Source: Moraxellaceae bacterium (GTDB lineage: Bacteria > Pseudomonadota > Gammaproteobacteria > Pseudomonadales > Moraxellaceae). Taken from it: a DNA stretch of 64,000 bases. The DNA is taken from contig JAUXVU010000018.1 in assembly GCA_030680295.1 (NCBI GenBank), forward strand, positions 434,001-498,000, read 5' to 3'. This document shows positions 33,995-42,124 of this stretch, piece by piece (the first letter of the stretch is position 1; every line of letters starts with the position of its first letter). The position numbers were made by a program, and so were the translations under genes. The notes below the pieces were generated by a model. That model saw only the letters and a program-made list of their open reading frames with translations. It made no database searches and was not told where the DNA came from.

Positions 33995-35233
33995 ATGCGA
34001 CGTAACCTGATCGAGCTCTGTGCGCTACGCTTTGTCATGTTAGCGATTTTTGTGCTGGCGCTAAGCTTAGGCTGGTTAGGCTCCGGCATTTTGCTGCATG
34101 AGCTGCCGATTATTTTGCCTGTTGTGCTAAGCCTGTTTGTCTTGGTGAATGTGTTAACGGCAATGCGCCTAAAGCGCCAAGATGAAGTCCATCCAGATGA
34201 GCTATTTTTGCAGTTGCTCATCGACATCATGCTATTAACCGGTCTGTTTTATGCCACCGGTGGCAGCAGTAACCCCTTTGTTACTTACTATTTAGTTCCA
34301 CTGGCCATAGCAACTTCTGCCTTATCGCGTCAGCAAGCCATGGCATTGGCAGTGCTGATGTTGGTGGCCTATTCCATGTTGGTATGGTTTCCCGATGCAC
34401 AGTCCAGCCACTTGGCGTGGCCATGGCAGAGTTATCAAGGCCATTTGCTGGGTATGTGGGTCAACTTTGTGATTAGTGTGCTGGTTATCGCCATTTTCCT
34501 TAGTCGTATGCAAGCCAGGCTGCGTGAGCAAGAGCGCTCTATGGCGATCGCCCAGCGACACCTATTGCAACGTCAGCAAGCAGCAGCCATGGGTGCTTTG
34601 GCAGCAGATGCTGTGCACGATTTGGCAACACCATTAGCCAGTATGACCTTATTGGCCGATGAGTTGGTTGCAGAAAATGACTCAGCCTTATTGCAGTCTT
34701 TGCAAAGTCAGCTGCGGCGTTGTCGTCATATTTTGAGTAATTTGCGTGATCAAGCACGTGCACCTGAGCAGTCGCCACAAAAAACCTTGGCAGCGCATAT
34801 TGATAGCTGTGTGCACGACTTAAAAAATCAATTCCACCAGAAAAATCTTCATATTGACTTAGGCAATCAGGGCGAGCAGCTGTTGATGCTGCCGTGGCTG
34901 TTAAGGCAGGTGATCAGCAATGGTTTAAAAAATGCGTTTGAGGCAGCCTCAAGTAATGTCTGGTTAAGTGTTGAAAGTCATCACCAGCAACTCGAGTTTA
35001 GAATTGAAGATGATGGTGAGGGCTATAGTGTTGATCTTTTACAGGCCATGACAGAGCCATCTGCCTTTGCCACCAGTACTAAACCTGATGGTTTAGGTTT
35101 GGGTCTTTATCTGGCTCATGTCACGTTAACCGATATGGGCGGGCAATTAATGTTGGCAAATCGTCAGCCGCCATTTGCTGGGGCATGCTTAACCATGCGG
35201 TTGCCGGTGGCCGTATTGCAGGTAATGAAATAA
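33995..35233 (+). CDS. Redox sensor histidine kinase, RegB/PrrB/RoxS-like
   Basis: A 412-residue membrane sensor kinase. The N-terminal half has about six membrane helices. The loop GGSSNPFVTYYLVPLAIATS matches the quinone-sensing GGxxNPF motif of RegB. The phosphorylation site is HDLATPLASM (His208); the ATPase domain has QVISNGLKNAFEA and GLGLGLYLAHVTLTDMGGQL. RegB-type kinases sense the redox state of the quinone pool. ATG 33995 is chosen; the frame also opens at ATG 33956, but that version would encode the sodB terminator. It is followed at once by its response regulator. Confidence 0.9.
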   Translation: MRRNLIELCALRFVMLAIFVLALSLGWLGSGILLHELPIILPVVLSLFVLVNVLTAMRLKRQDEVHPDELFLQLLIDIMLLTGLFYATGGSSNPFVTYYLVPLAIATSALSRQQAMALAVLMLVAYSMLVWFPDAQSSHLAWPWQSYQGHLLGMWVNFVISVLVIAIFLSRMQARLREQERSMAIAQRHLLQRQQAAAMGALAADAVHDLATPLASMTLLADELVAENDSALLQSLQSQLRRCRHILSNLRDQARAPEQSPQKTLAAHIDSCVHDLKNQFHQKNLHIDLGNQGEQLLMLPWLLRQVISNGLKNAFEAASSNVWLSVESHHQQLEFRIEDDGEGYSVDLLQAMTEPSAFATSTKPDGLGLGLYLAHVTLTDMGGQLMLANRQPPFAGACLTMRLPVAVLQVMK

Positions 35234-35760
35234 TGAACTTGTCGTTCTTAGTTATTGATGATGATGAAGTTTTTCGTCAAACCTTAAGCCGTGGCCTACA
35301 ACGCCATGGCTGTCAAGTTGCTATGGCTGCTGATGAGGCGGGGGCTTTGGCGCTACTATCAGAGAGTCGCTTTGATGCCTGTGTTTTAGATCTACGTTTA
35401 GATGATGAGTCTGGCCTGATGGTGTTGCCGCGCTTATTGGCACTGCAATCAGACTTACGCATTTTAATGTTGACCGGCTACAGCTCGATTGCCACAGCAG
35501 TGGAAGCGATTAAGCGCGGTGCCAGTCATTATTTGGCAAAACCTGCCACCATTGCCGATATTTTGCGTGTGTTCAGTGATGAAGAAATGCCGGCTTGTGA
35601 ACCAGTGTCTGAATCAACTTCGGTTGATCGATTAGCTTGGGAGCACATTCAGCGTGTGTTATTGGAAGAGAACGGCAATATTTCAGCCAGTGCACGCCGT
35701 TTGGGCATGCACCGGCGTACCCTGCAACGGCGTTTAGCGAAACGGCCTGTTGCACAGTAA
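35233..35760 (+). CDS. Response regulator, RegA/PrrA/RoxR-like
   Basis: A 175-residue regulator. The receiver domain has acidic residues at 9-11 (VIDDDEVF), phosphoacceptor Asp53 (CVLDLRLDDESG) and the Lys in HYLAKPATIADI. A short linker leads to a Fis-type helix-turn-helix, NISASARRLGMHRRTLQRRL, the conserved RegA DNA-binding domain. Its ATG overlaps the kinase stop by one base (TAATG). RegA homologues control respiratory and redox genes; dsbD and the ccm genes beside it are possible targets. Confidence 0.92.
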   Translation: MNLSFLVIDDDEVFRQTLSRGLQRHGCQVAMAADEAGALALLSESRFDACVLDLRLDDESGLMVLPRLLALQSDLRILMLTGYSSIATAVEAIKRGASHYLAKPATIADILRVFSDEEMPACEPVSESTSVDRLAWEHIQRVLLEENGNISASARRLGMHRRTLQRRLAKRPVAQ

Positions 35761-35761
35761 C

Positions 35762-37522
35762 TTATTCGGCCCAGCTGGCTTGGATTGCGGCTAGGAATTC
35801 ATCTGCTGTTGGTTCGCCTAATAAGCGCTCCGCACTGCGGCCGTTTTTATCCCAGAACAAAAGGGCTGGCGGGCCAAACAGCTTTTCACGGTTAAGCCAA
35901 TCCAGCTGTGCCTTATTGGCACGCGTGATATCAAAACGGATTAATAAGCCCTGTGCTAAAGCGGCTTGGATATGCGCTTGATGCAGGACTTCGCGTTCAA
36001 ACTTGATGCAGCTAATACACCAGTCCGCATAGACATCGACAAAAACAGGGCGCTGCGCTTGTTTTGCTTGCTGGATCAATTCATCGAGCAACGCCGGGTC
36101 GGTGACATCCACAAAACCTTCCGTTAATCCTGCATTGATGAAGGGAGACTGATAATCAGCTTGCAGTGCTGGCCAAGGGTTAATCGGATCATAGTGGCCA
36201 CGTGCCGTCGCCCACGTGAGTACCGCGGCATAGGCTAAAAGCAGAGCCATTAAGGCTACGCGCACGCTAACCGGAATACTCATTTGTAGGCCTAGCCAGA
36301 TGGCTATCACCAGCGCAAGCCCTATCCACAGCGCCATTTCGATGGGGGCTGAAACCAAACGTGCGATCAGGCTGATGGCAAGTGCCAGTAGTAGCCAAGC
36401 AAAAAACTGTTTAATGACATTTAGCCAAGGACCGGAGCGGGGCAGAAAGTGAGCGCCGCCGGCACCGATCAGCAATAAAGGTACACCCATGCCAAGGCTT
36501 AGGCTAAATAGGCTCATGCCACCCAGTGCGACATCACCCGTCATGCTGATGTAGACCAAAATGCCGGCTAGTGGAGCAGACACACAGGGTGACACCACTA
36601 GGCTGCTAATGGCGCCCATGACAAAAACGGAGCCATAAGCACCGCCTTGTTGCGACTGTTGTATACGCGTTAAACGTTCGCGGACAAAGGCGGGCAGTGC
36701 CAAGGTGCGGTCACTGGCCAGTATCCAAGCAAAACCAGCGAACAGTAGGGCAAAAGTGATCAAAACTGCGGGTTTTTGCACCAATACAGCTAAGTTGGCG
36801 CGAGCGCCTAACCAAGCAATCAGCATACCGATCAATGTGAATACAAACGCCATGCCTAAGACATAACTTAATGCCAACAAAAAGCCACGACGGGCACTGC
36901 GCGATTTTTGCCCGGTAATGATGGCGGACAAAATCGGCAGCATTGGCAATACACAAGGGGTGAAGCTAAGTCCAAGCCCGACTACAAAGAAAATGGCTAA
37001 GGCCTTAATCAGTGTGGCCTGACTCAGCCAGTTAGCCAGTTGATTGGCGTCATTAGCATTTAGGGCCATGGTGTCACGGCTGATGGTGCGTGTTTCTGGT
37101 GGGTAACATAGACCAGCATCAGCGCAGCCTTGCCAGCGTACATCTACTTGGCTGACTTGTTCAGGCAAAGTAATGCGAATGGCGACATCACTGCGATAAA
37201 CCTGCACTTGACCAAACGTTGGGTCATCTTCAGCCTGTGCGCCATCTGGTAGTGTCAGTGTGATGGCTTGACCGGTTTTGCTATCGGTGACGGCGAATTG
37301 TTTTTGATACAGATAGTGAGCCGGAGTGACACGCCAGAATAAATCCAGTGTTTGATCCTGCCACTCGTAACTAAAACCAAAGGCCTCATCAACGGGCAAA
37401 AAAGTGGTTTGCTTGCCGGAATTGAGCAGCGCGACTTGGCTATTAGCCCAGCTGGTTTGCGGGCTAAGCACTAAAATCAGCAGCAAAAATAATGATGACA
37501 CTGTGGCGGTAATATGGCGCAT
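35762..37522 (-). CDS. dsbD: Thiol:disulfide interchange protein DsbD
   Basis: A 586-residue inner-membrane electron carrier that moves reducing power from thioredoxin to the periplasm. A signal peptide is followed by an N-terminal domain with CADAGLCYPPE. The eight-helix membrane domain has paired cysteines in FTPCVLPMLPILSAI and VVSPCVSAPLAG. The C-terminal thioredoxin domain has DWCISCIKFE (CISC, about residue 500). All six redox cysteines are present. It is divergent from ccmA, with a matching role in cytochrome c maturation. Confidence 0.95.
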   Translation of the reverse strand: MRHITATVSSLFLLLILVLSPQTSWANSQVALLNSGKQTTFLPVDEAFGFSYEWQDQTLDLFWRVTPAHYLYQKQFAVTDSKTGQAITLTLPDGAQAEDDPTFGQVQVYRSDVAIRITLPEQVSQVDVRWQGCADAGLCYPPETRTISRDTMALNANDANQLANWLSQATLIKALAIFFVVGLGLSFTPCVLPMLPILSAIITGQKSRSARRGFLLALSYVLGMAFVFTLIGMLIAWLGARANLAVLVQKPAVLITFALLFAGFAWILASDRTLALPAFVRERLTRIQQSQQGGAYGSVFVMGAISSLVVSPCVSAPLAGILVYISMTGDVALGGMSLFSLSLGMGVPLLLIGAGGAHFLPRSGPWLNVIKQFFAWLLLALAISLIARLVSAPIEMALWIGLALVIAIWLGLQMSIPVSVRVALMALLLAYAAVLTWATARGHYDPINPWPALQADYQSPFINAGLTEGFVDVTDPALLDELIQQAKQAQRPVFVDVYADWCISCIKFEREVLHQAHIQAALAQGLLIRFDITRANKAQLDWLNREKLFGPPALLFWDKNGRSAERLLGEPTADEFLAAIQASWAE

Positions 37523-37637
37523 GGGCAGCTAATGGCCTTTGAGTTGAGGCAAGTTGATGAATTTGTTTAGTCCAACAGCATAAGAAAAAATGCCTGCATG
37601 GGCTACAATACAGCGCGATCTTATAGGATACCTTGGC

Positions 37638-38276
37638 GTGCTGGAACTTGTTCAACTCAACGCATGGCGTGATGACCGCTGTTTGTATACCGATCTGAGC
37701 ATTAATGTTCAGGCTGGTGATGTGTTGCATGTGCAGGGTGCCAATGGTGCAGGGAAAACCACGCTATTGCAGCAATTGGCTGGTTTGCGTGCCTCACCTA
37801 AAGCAGGTGTTCTATGGCAGCAACAACCTGCATTCTCGCTTGAGTCTGAATATATTAAATCATTGATTTATTTAGGACATTTGTCTGGTTTGAAGGCGGC
37901 ATTGACGGTTGCTGAAAATCTTAAAATCATGGCCTCATTACGGCAGCAAGTTTTGTCTGAGCAACAAATTGAGCAGGCGTTGCTGCAAGTGGGCCTGTAC
38001 GGTTATGAAGAAAGCCCTGTGCAGCAGCTATCGGCTGGGCAAAAACGTCGTGTGGCCTTGGCTAGGCTGTATTTAGAGCCGGCTAAACTGTGGTTATTAG
38101 ATGAGCCGTTCTCATCCTTGGATAAACAGGGTGTGGCTGACTTGGAGCAGTGCATTATTCGATTTGCTGTGCAGGGCGGTATGGTGCTGTTGACCACCCA
38201 TCACCCATTGTCAGCAGCCTGTGCTGCAAAGGCTTTGAACCTATCGACCTATGCGCAAATTGAGGGTGATGACTGA
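37638..38276 (+). CDS. ccmA: Heme exporter ATP-binding protein CcmA
   Basis: A 212-residue ABC ATPase of cytochrome c maturation. Walker A is GANGAGKTT (34-42), the signature LSAGQKRRVALARL and Walker B LWLLDEPFSSLD. With CcmB and CcmC it releases holo-CcmE from the membrane complex. The start is GTG 37638 with AGGA at 37625-37628; the frame runs on upstream to 37590. CcmA of E. coli is 207 residues. Confidence 0.93.
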   Translation: MLELVQLNAWRDDRCLYTDLSINVQAGDVLHVQGANGAGKTTLLQQLAGLRASPKAGVLWQQQPAFSLESEYIKSLIYLGHLSGLKAALTVAENLKIMASLRQQVLSEQQIEQALLQVGLYGYEESPVQQLSAGQKRRVALARLYLEPAKLWLLDEPFSSLDKQGVADLEQCIIRFAVQGGMVLLTTHHPLSAACAAKALNLSTYAQIEGDD

Positions 38277-38953
38277 TGAACTCACCTTTTTTTGCTTTAT
38301 TAAGACGCGACATCAAACTTGGCTTGCGCCAATCCGGTGAGTGGGTAAATCCTTTAGCGTTTTTTGTCATGGTCATTACCTTGGTGCCCCTGGCCATTAC
38401 TCCAACCCCTTCGTTGCTCGCTCAAGTGGGTCCCGGCATATTATGGATTGCGGCCTTGTTGTCGGTGCTGTTGGCCATGGACAGTTTGTTTCGGCAAGAC
38501 TTTGATGACGGCAGCCTAGAGCAGCTGCTGCTGATTCCCACACCGTTGCCCTTGTTAGTGTTAGCCAAAGTATTGGCGCATTGGTTATTAACTGGGCTTA
38601 GCTTGACCTTGTTATCGCCATTAATGGCGGTTTTGCTTAATTTGCCGCTCTCTGTTGTGCCGGTGTTAATGCTGACCTTGTTAATTGGTACGTTAACCTT
38701 GAGTCTAATCAGCGCAATCGCGGCGGCATTAACGGTGGGTCTGCGTCGCGGCGGTGTATTAGTCACCTTAATTAGTTTGCCTTTGCATATTCCGGTGCTT
38801 ATTTTTGCGACCGCGGTAGTGCAGGCGAAGTTGGATGGTTTGCCGGTTGTTGGTTTTCTGGCCTTGCTGGCCGCTTTTTTATTGGTTGCATTGGTATTGG
38901 CGCCTTTTGCTGCAGCGGCATCGCTGCGGCTCGCCATTGCCGGTGGTGAATGA
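38276..38953 (+). CDS. ccmB: Heme exporter membrane protein CcmB
   Basis: A 225-residue membrane protein with six predicted helices. It begins FFALLRRDIKLGLRQSGEWVNPLAFFVMV, and DSLFRQDFDDGSLEQLLLIP (about 62-81) is a CcmB hallmark. It is the permease partner of CcmA. The ATG overlaps the ccmA stop (TGATG). Length is normal. Confidence 0.94.
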   Translation: MNSPFFALLRRDIKLGLRQSGEWVNPLAFFVMVITLVPLAITPTPSLLAQVGPGILWIAALLSVLLAMDSLFRQDFDDGSLEQLLLIPTPLPLLVLAKVLAHWLLTGLSLTLLSPLMAVLLNLPLSVVPVLMLTLLIGTLTLSLISAIAAALTVGLRRGGVLVTLISLPLHIPVLIFATAVVQAKLDGLPVVGFLALLAAFLLVALVLAPFAAAASLRLAIAGGE

Positions 38954-38956
38954 GGT

Positions 38957-39721
38957 ATGAGAATGCACATCATTGCTCGTTGGTGGGATGCTTTTCAGCG
39001 TACGGTGGGCCCGCGGCATTTTTATTTTATGACTCAGTCTTGGTTGACGTGGTTTGCCGTTATCGCAGTGGTCATGACCAGCATCGGTCTGACTTGGGGT
39101 TTGTTGTTTGCGCCGCCGGATTATCAGCAAGGTAATAGCTTTCGCATCATTTATATTCATGTGCCATCAGCCAGCATTGCCATGTCGGGTTATTTGATGT
39201 TGGCAGTGTGCGCCATTATTAGTTTGGTTTGGCGCGTCAAAACAGCCGAAATGGCGGCACAGGCTGCTGCGCCGGTGGGCGCTTTGTTTTGTTTGATGGC
39301 GTTAGTAACCGGTGGCATTTGGGGCAAACCGACTTGGGGTACTTATTGGGTATGGGATGCTAGGCTAACTTCTATGTTGATTTTGTTGTTCCTGTACATT
39401 GGCGTTATTGCGTTGCAGCATGCCTTTGATGAGGCGGCACAAGCGGCTAAGGCATCAGCTATTTTGGCCTTAGTGGGTGTGATCAACTTGCCCATCATTA
39501 AGTATTCGGTGGACTGGTGGAATACTTTGCACCAAGGCGCCACCTTTAAACTCACCGAAAAGCCAGCCATGCCAGTTGAAATGTGGATGCCACTGTTAAT
39601 CAGCATCATTGGTTTGTATGCGTTTTTTTCATGGGCCGTAATCTGGCGTACTCGACACATTATTTTGCAGCGTGAGCGTCGCAGTCGTTGGGTCAAAGAC
39701 TTGTTAGGAAAATCACTATGA
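38957..39721 (+). CDS. ccmC: Heme-handling protein CcmC
   Basis: A 254-residue membrane protein of the heme-handling family. The tryptophan-rich heme-binding loop WGTYWVWDARLTSML (about 128-142) is intact, and the histidines in IIYIHVPSASIAM and the WWNTLHQGA region are the axial-ligand candidates. It loads heme onto CcmE. ATG 38963 is an alternative start two codons later. It follows ccmB by three bases. Confidence 0.95.
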   Translation: MRMHIIARWWDAFQRTVGPRHFYFMTQSWLTWFAVIAVVMTSIGLTWGLLFAPPDYQQGNSFRIIYIHVPSASIAMSGYLMLAVCAIISLVWRVKTAEMAAQAAAPVGALFCLMALVTGGIWGKPTWGTYWVWDARLTSMLILLFLYIGVIALQHAFDEAAQAAKASAILALVGVINLPIIKYSVDWWNTLHQGATFKLTEKPAMPVEMWMPLLISIIGLYAFFSWAVIWRTRHIILQRERRSRWVKDLLGKSL

Positions 39722-39921
39722 AGTTTGATTCGTTGGCTGAGTTGATTGCCATGGAGGGGCATGGTGTTTATGTGTGGTCGGCCTATGGCTTATTTTTTCT
39801 GGCGTTTACGCTCTTGGTTGTACTGAGTGCTAGCCAGCATAAACGTTGGCTTAGTCAGCAGCGTCGCTTATTAAAGCGTCAGTCGCAGCCTCAAACATCA
39901 GCCCACACCTCTGAGGAGTAA
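39718..39921 (+). CDS. ccmD: Heme exporter protein CcmD
   Basis: A 67-residue single-membrane-helix protein that releases CcmE from CcmABC. The motif MEGHGVYVWSAYG (about 12-24) is typical, followed by the helix LFFLAFTLLVVLSA and a basic tail. The open frame begins at 39688 inside ccmC, but ATG 39718, overlapping the ccmC stop, is the right start. Confidence 0.9.
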   Translation: MKFDSLAELIAMEGHGVYVWSAYGLFFLAFTLLVVLSASQHKRWLSQQRRLLKRQSQPQTSAHTSEE

Positions 39922-39923
39922 CT

Positions 39924-40388
39924 ATGCATCCGCAACGCCGTAAACGCTTAACTTGGATTGTGTTGCTATTGCTGGTGTTAGGTGCAGCTGTTGCATTGGC
40001 GACCTATGCACTGCGTCAGAATATTAATTTGTTTTATACGCCCACTCAGTTGGCGGCAAAAGAAGCGGCAGAGGGTCAACGAATTCAAGTTGGCGGCTTG
40101 GTGTTGCAAGGTTCAGTAAAACGTTCTTCGGAGAGTCTGCAAGTGCGCTTTACCCTGACAGATTTAGGCGATACGGTGGATGTAACCTATCAGGGCATCT
40201 TGCCGGACTTATTTCGTGAAGGCCAAGGTATCGTTGCTAATGGCATTTGGAATGGTCAGGAAGTAGAGGCCTATGAAGTGTTAGCAAAGCACGATGAAGT
40301 TTATATGCCGCCGCATGTAAAGGCAGCCATTGAAGCTGCGGGGCATCCAGCTTCCGCGGGTCAAGAAAAGTCCTACGGGGACTATTGA
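39924..40388 (+). CDS. ccmE: Cytochrome c-type biogenesis protein CcmE
   Basis: A 154-residue periplasmic heme chaperone anchored by one N-terminal helix (about 9-29). The heme-binding segment AKHDEVYMPP holds the covalent heme-binding His123 and the axial Tyr127. The OB-fold core has LVLQGSVKRSSESLQVRFTL. It is the last ccm gene here; ccmF, ccmG and ccmH are not downstream. Confidence 0.95.
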   Translation: MHPQRRKRLTWIVLLLLVLGAAVALATYALRQNINLFYTPTQLAAKEAAEGQRIQVGGLVLQGSVKRSSESLQVRFTLTDLGDTVDVTYQGILPDLFREGQGIVANGIWNGQEVEAYEVLAKHDEVYMPPHVKAAIEAAGHPASAGQEKSYGDY

Positions 40389-40399
40389 TCGAGACAGCT

Positions 40400-42124
40400 A
40401 TGTCATTACTGCGTTGTTTGCTGCTGGTGTTGTTGAGCTTGCCATTGCTGGCTCACGGCAAGTGGCGCGTTCAAGCAGAGCCTGAGCATATCTCTGAGGA
40501 CCTAGAACGAGTCCTTAACTCATTTCAAGAGGTGCCTGAATTAGATGCAGTAGGGGCACAAAGTGAATTCGTCCAAGCAGTAATTAGTCAAGTCAAAGAA
40601 ACACTGAGTGCTTTGGGCTATTACGCGCCTGAGGTGCGAGTTGACCTGAGCAAAACCACCCCTGAGCTTAGCGTATTGGCAGGCGCAGCAGTTGTGTTGC
40701 AGGAAGCAAATATTCAGCTCATTGGCGATGCGAGTTTAGATAGAGGTTTTCGCTTAGCTGACTTCCCAATAAGTGCGGGACAACGATTTGTTCATGCCGA
40801 TTATGAGAGCTTTAAGCAATCCGTGGCCGATAGAGCGCTAGAAAGAGGTTATTTCGACAGTCGTTGGTTGGTTCATCGTGTTGAAATGAACTTGCAGACC
40901 AATCAAGCCAATGTGTATTTGGCATTTCAGAGTGGGCCGCGTTATCGCTATGGTGAAATAAGTTTCCAAGAATTGAAGGGTGGGGATTTAACGGCGTTAG
41001 ATCAAAAGCAACTTGATCGACTAATGACCTTTAAGTCCGGCGACTACATTAGTAGTCGCGAACTGTTTAACTTGCAGAATGACTTAATACAAACAGGCTA
41101 CTTTCGTGATGTTCAAGTGTCATTTCACAGAGATAAAGTGGAAGACTTGCAGATTCCTGTAGAGGTTATTGTCGATAGCCGTTTACCCAGTCGAATATCT
41201 TTAGGTGCAGGTTTTACCACTGATGTTGGGCCACGAGTATTGGCTGAGTGGCAGCGTCATTTGTTTAATGAAAAAGGTCATGGCATTGAGGCCAAGACTG
41301 AGTTTTCTATGGTGCGGCAAAGTGGTGAAGTGCGTTATCGCGTGCCTTGGAAACATCCACTACATGATCGTATAGAGTTTGCCGTTGGTGCCCAGCAAGA
41401 CATCATTGATGGCACTGAAACACTACAGACTATTGTGTCTATGCAGCGAGTGATTGCGCCTAAGACGGGTTGGCAGCAAACCTATGGCATACGTGTGCTT
41501 GATGAGCGATTTGAACGTGAGGGCGGTGAAAAAGGGGCAGAAACACTGGTTGCCCCCTACCTTGCCTATAGTCGTTTGCGTAGTCGTGGTGGTGTAGATC
41601 CTACCCATGGTTCGCGCCTTTTATTCCAAGCAGAAACAGCCAACCGGGCCTTTTTATCCACGGTTGATTATGTCTCTGTACGTACAGGATTTCGTTGGTT
41701 AAACACCTTCCAAGATCGTCATATGTTGCTGTTAAGAGCAGATGCTGGCGGTATTTTTAGCCCTGAGTTTGATCGTGTGCCACCGAGTTTACGTTTTTAT
41801 GCCGGTGGTGATAACAGTGTGCGCGGTTTTGACTTCCGTAGTATCTCACCGCGTAATGATGACGGCGACACTATCGGTGGTCAGTATTTAATAACGGGTT
41901 CAGTAGAATATAACTGGCGATGGCGGCCAACATGGCGTCCTGCAGTTTTTGTAGATGCAGGTAGTGCGTTTACTGACACTAATGATGTCTCTCCAGCTAT
42001 TGGTGTTGGCGTGGGTATTCGTTGGATTTCGCCTGTTGGTCCAGTGCGTTTTGATATCGCCAATGGCATCTCTGAGCCCAACAAACCATTTCGCATTCAC
42101 TTGACGCTGGGTGCGGCGTTATGA
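40400..42124 (+). CDS. tamA: Translocation and assembly module protein TamA
   Basis: A 574-residue outer-membrane protein of the Omp85 family. A signal peptide (about 1-20) is followed by three POTRA domains (about 25-260). The 16-strand barrel carries the hallmark GGDNSVRGFDFRSISP near residue 475 and ends in the outer-membrane strand PFRIHLTLGAAL. With TamB it helps insert autotransporters and move phospholipids. The frame opens at TTG 40385; ATG 40400 starts a clean signal peptide. It overlaps tamB by four bases. Confidence 0.92.
   Translation: MSLLRCLLLVLLSLPLLAHGKWRVQAEPEHISEDLERVLNSFQEVPELDAVGAQSEFVQAVISQVKETLSALGYYAPEVRVDLSKTTPELSVLAGAAVVLQEANIQLIGDASLDRGFRLADFPISAGQRFVHADYESFKQSVADRALERGYFDSRWLVHRVEMNLQTNQANVYLAFQSGPRYRYGEISFQELKGGDLTALDQKQLDRLMTFKSGDYISSRELFNLQNDLIQTGYFRDVQVSFHRDKVEDLQIPVEVIVDSRLPSRISLGAGFTTDVGPRVLAEWQRHLFNEKGHGIEAKTEFSMVRQSGEVRYRVPWKHPLHDRIEFAVGAQQDIIDGTETLQTIVSMQRVIAPKTGWQQTYGIRVLDERFEREGGEKGAETLVAPYLAYSRLRSRGGVDPTHGSRLLFQAETANRAFLSTVDYVSVRTGFRWLNTFQDRHMLLLRADAGGIFSPEFDRVPPSLRFYAGGDNSVRGFDFRSISPRNDDGDTIGGQYLITGSVEYNWRWRPTWRPAVFVDAGSAFTDTNDVSPAIGVGVGIRWISPVGPVRFDIANGISEPNKPFRIHLTLGAAL

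Noticed and set aside
38422-38973. 183-codon minus-strand open frame over ccmB
   Set aside because: It mirrors a leucine-rich membrane protein gene; no independent coding signal was seen.
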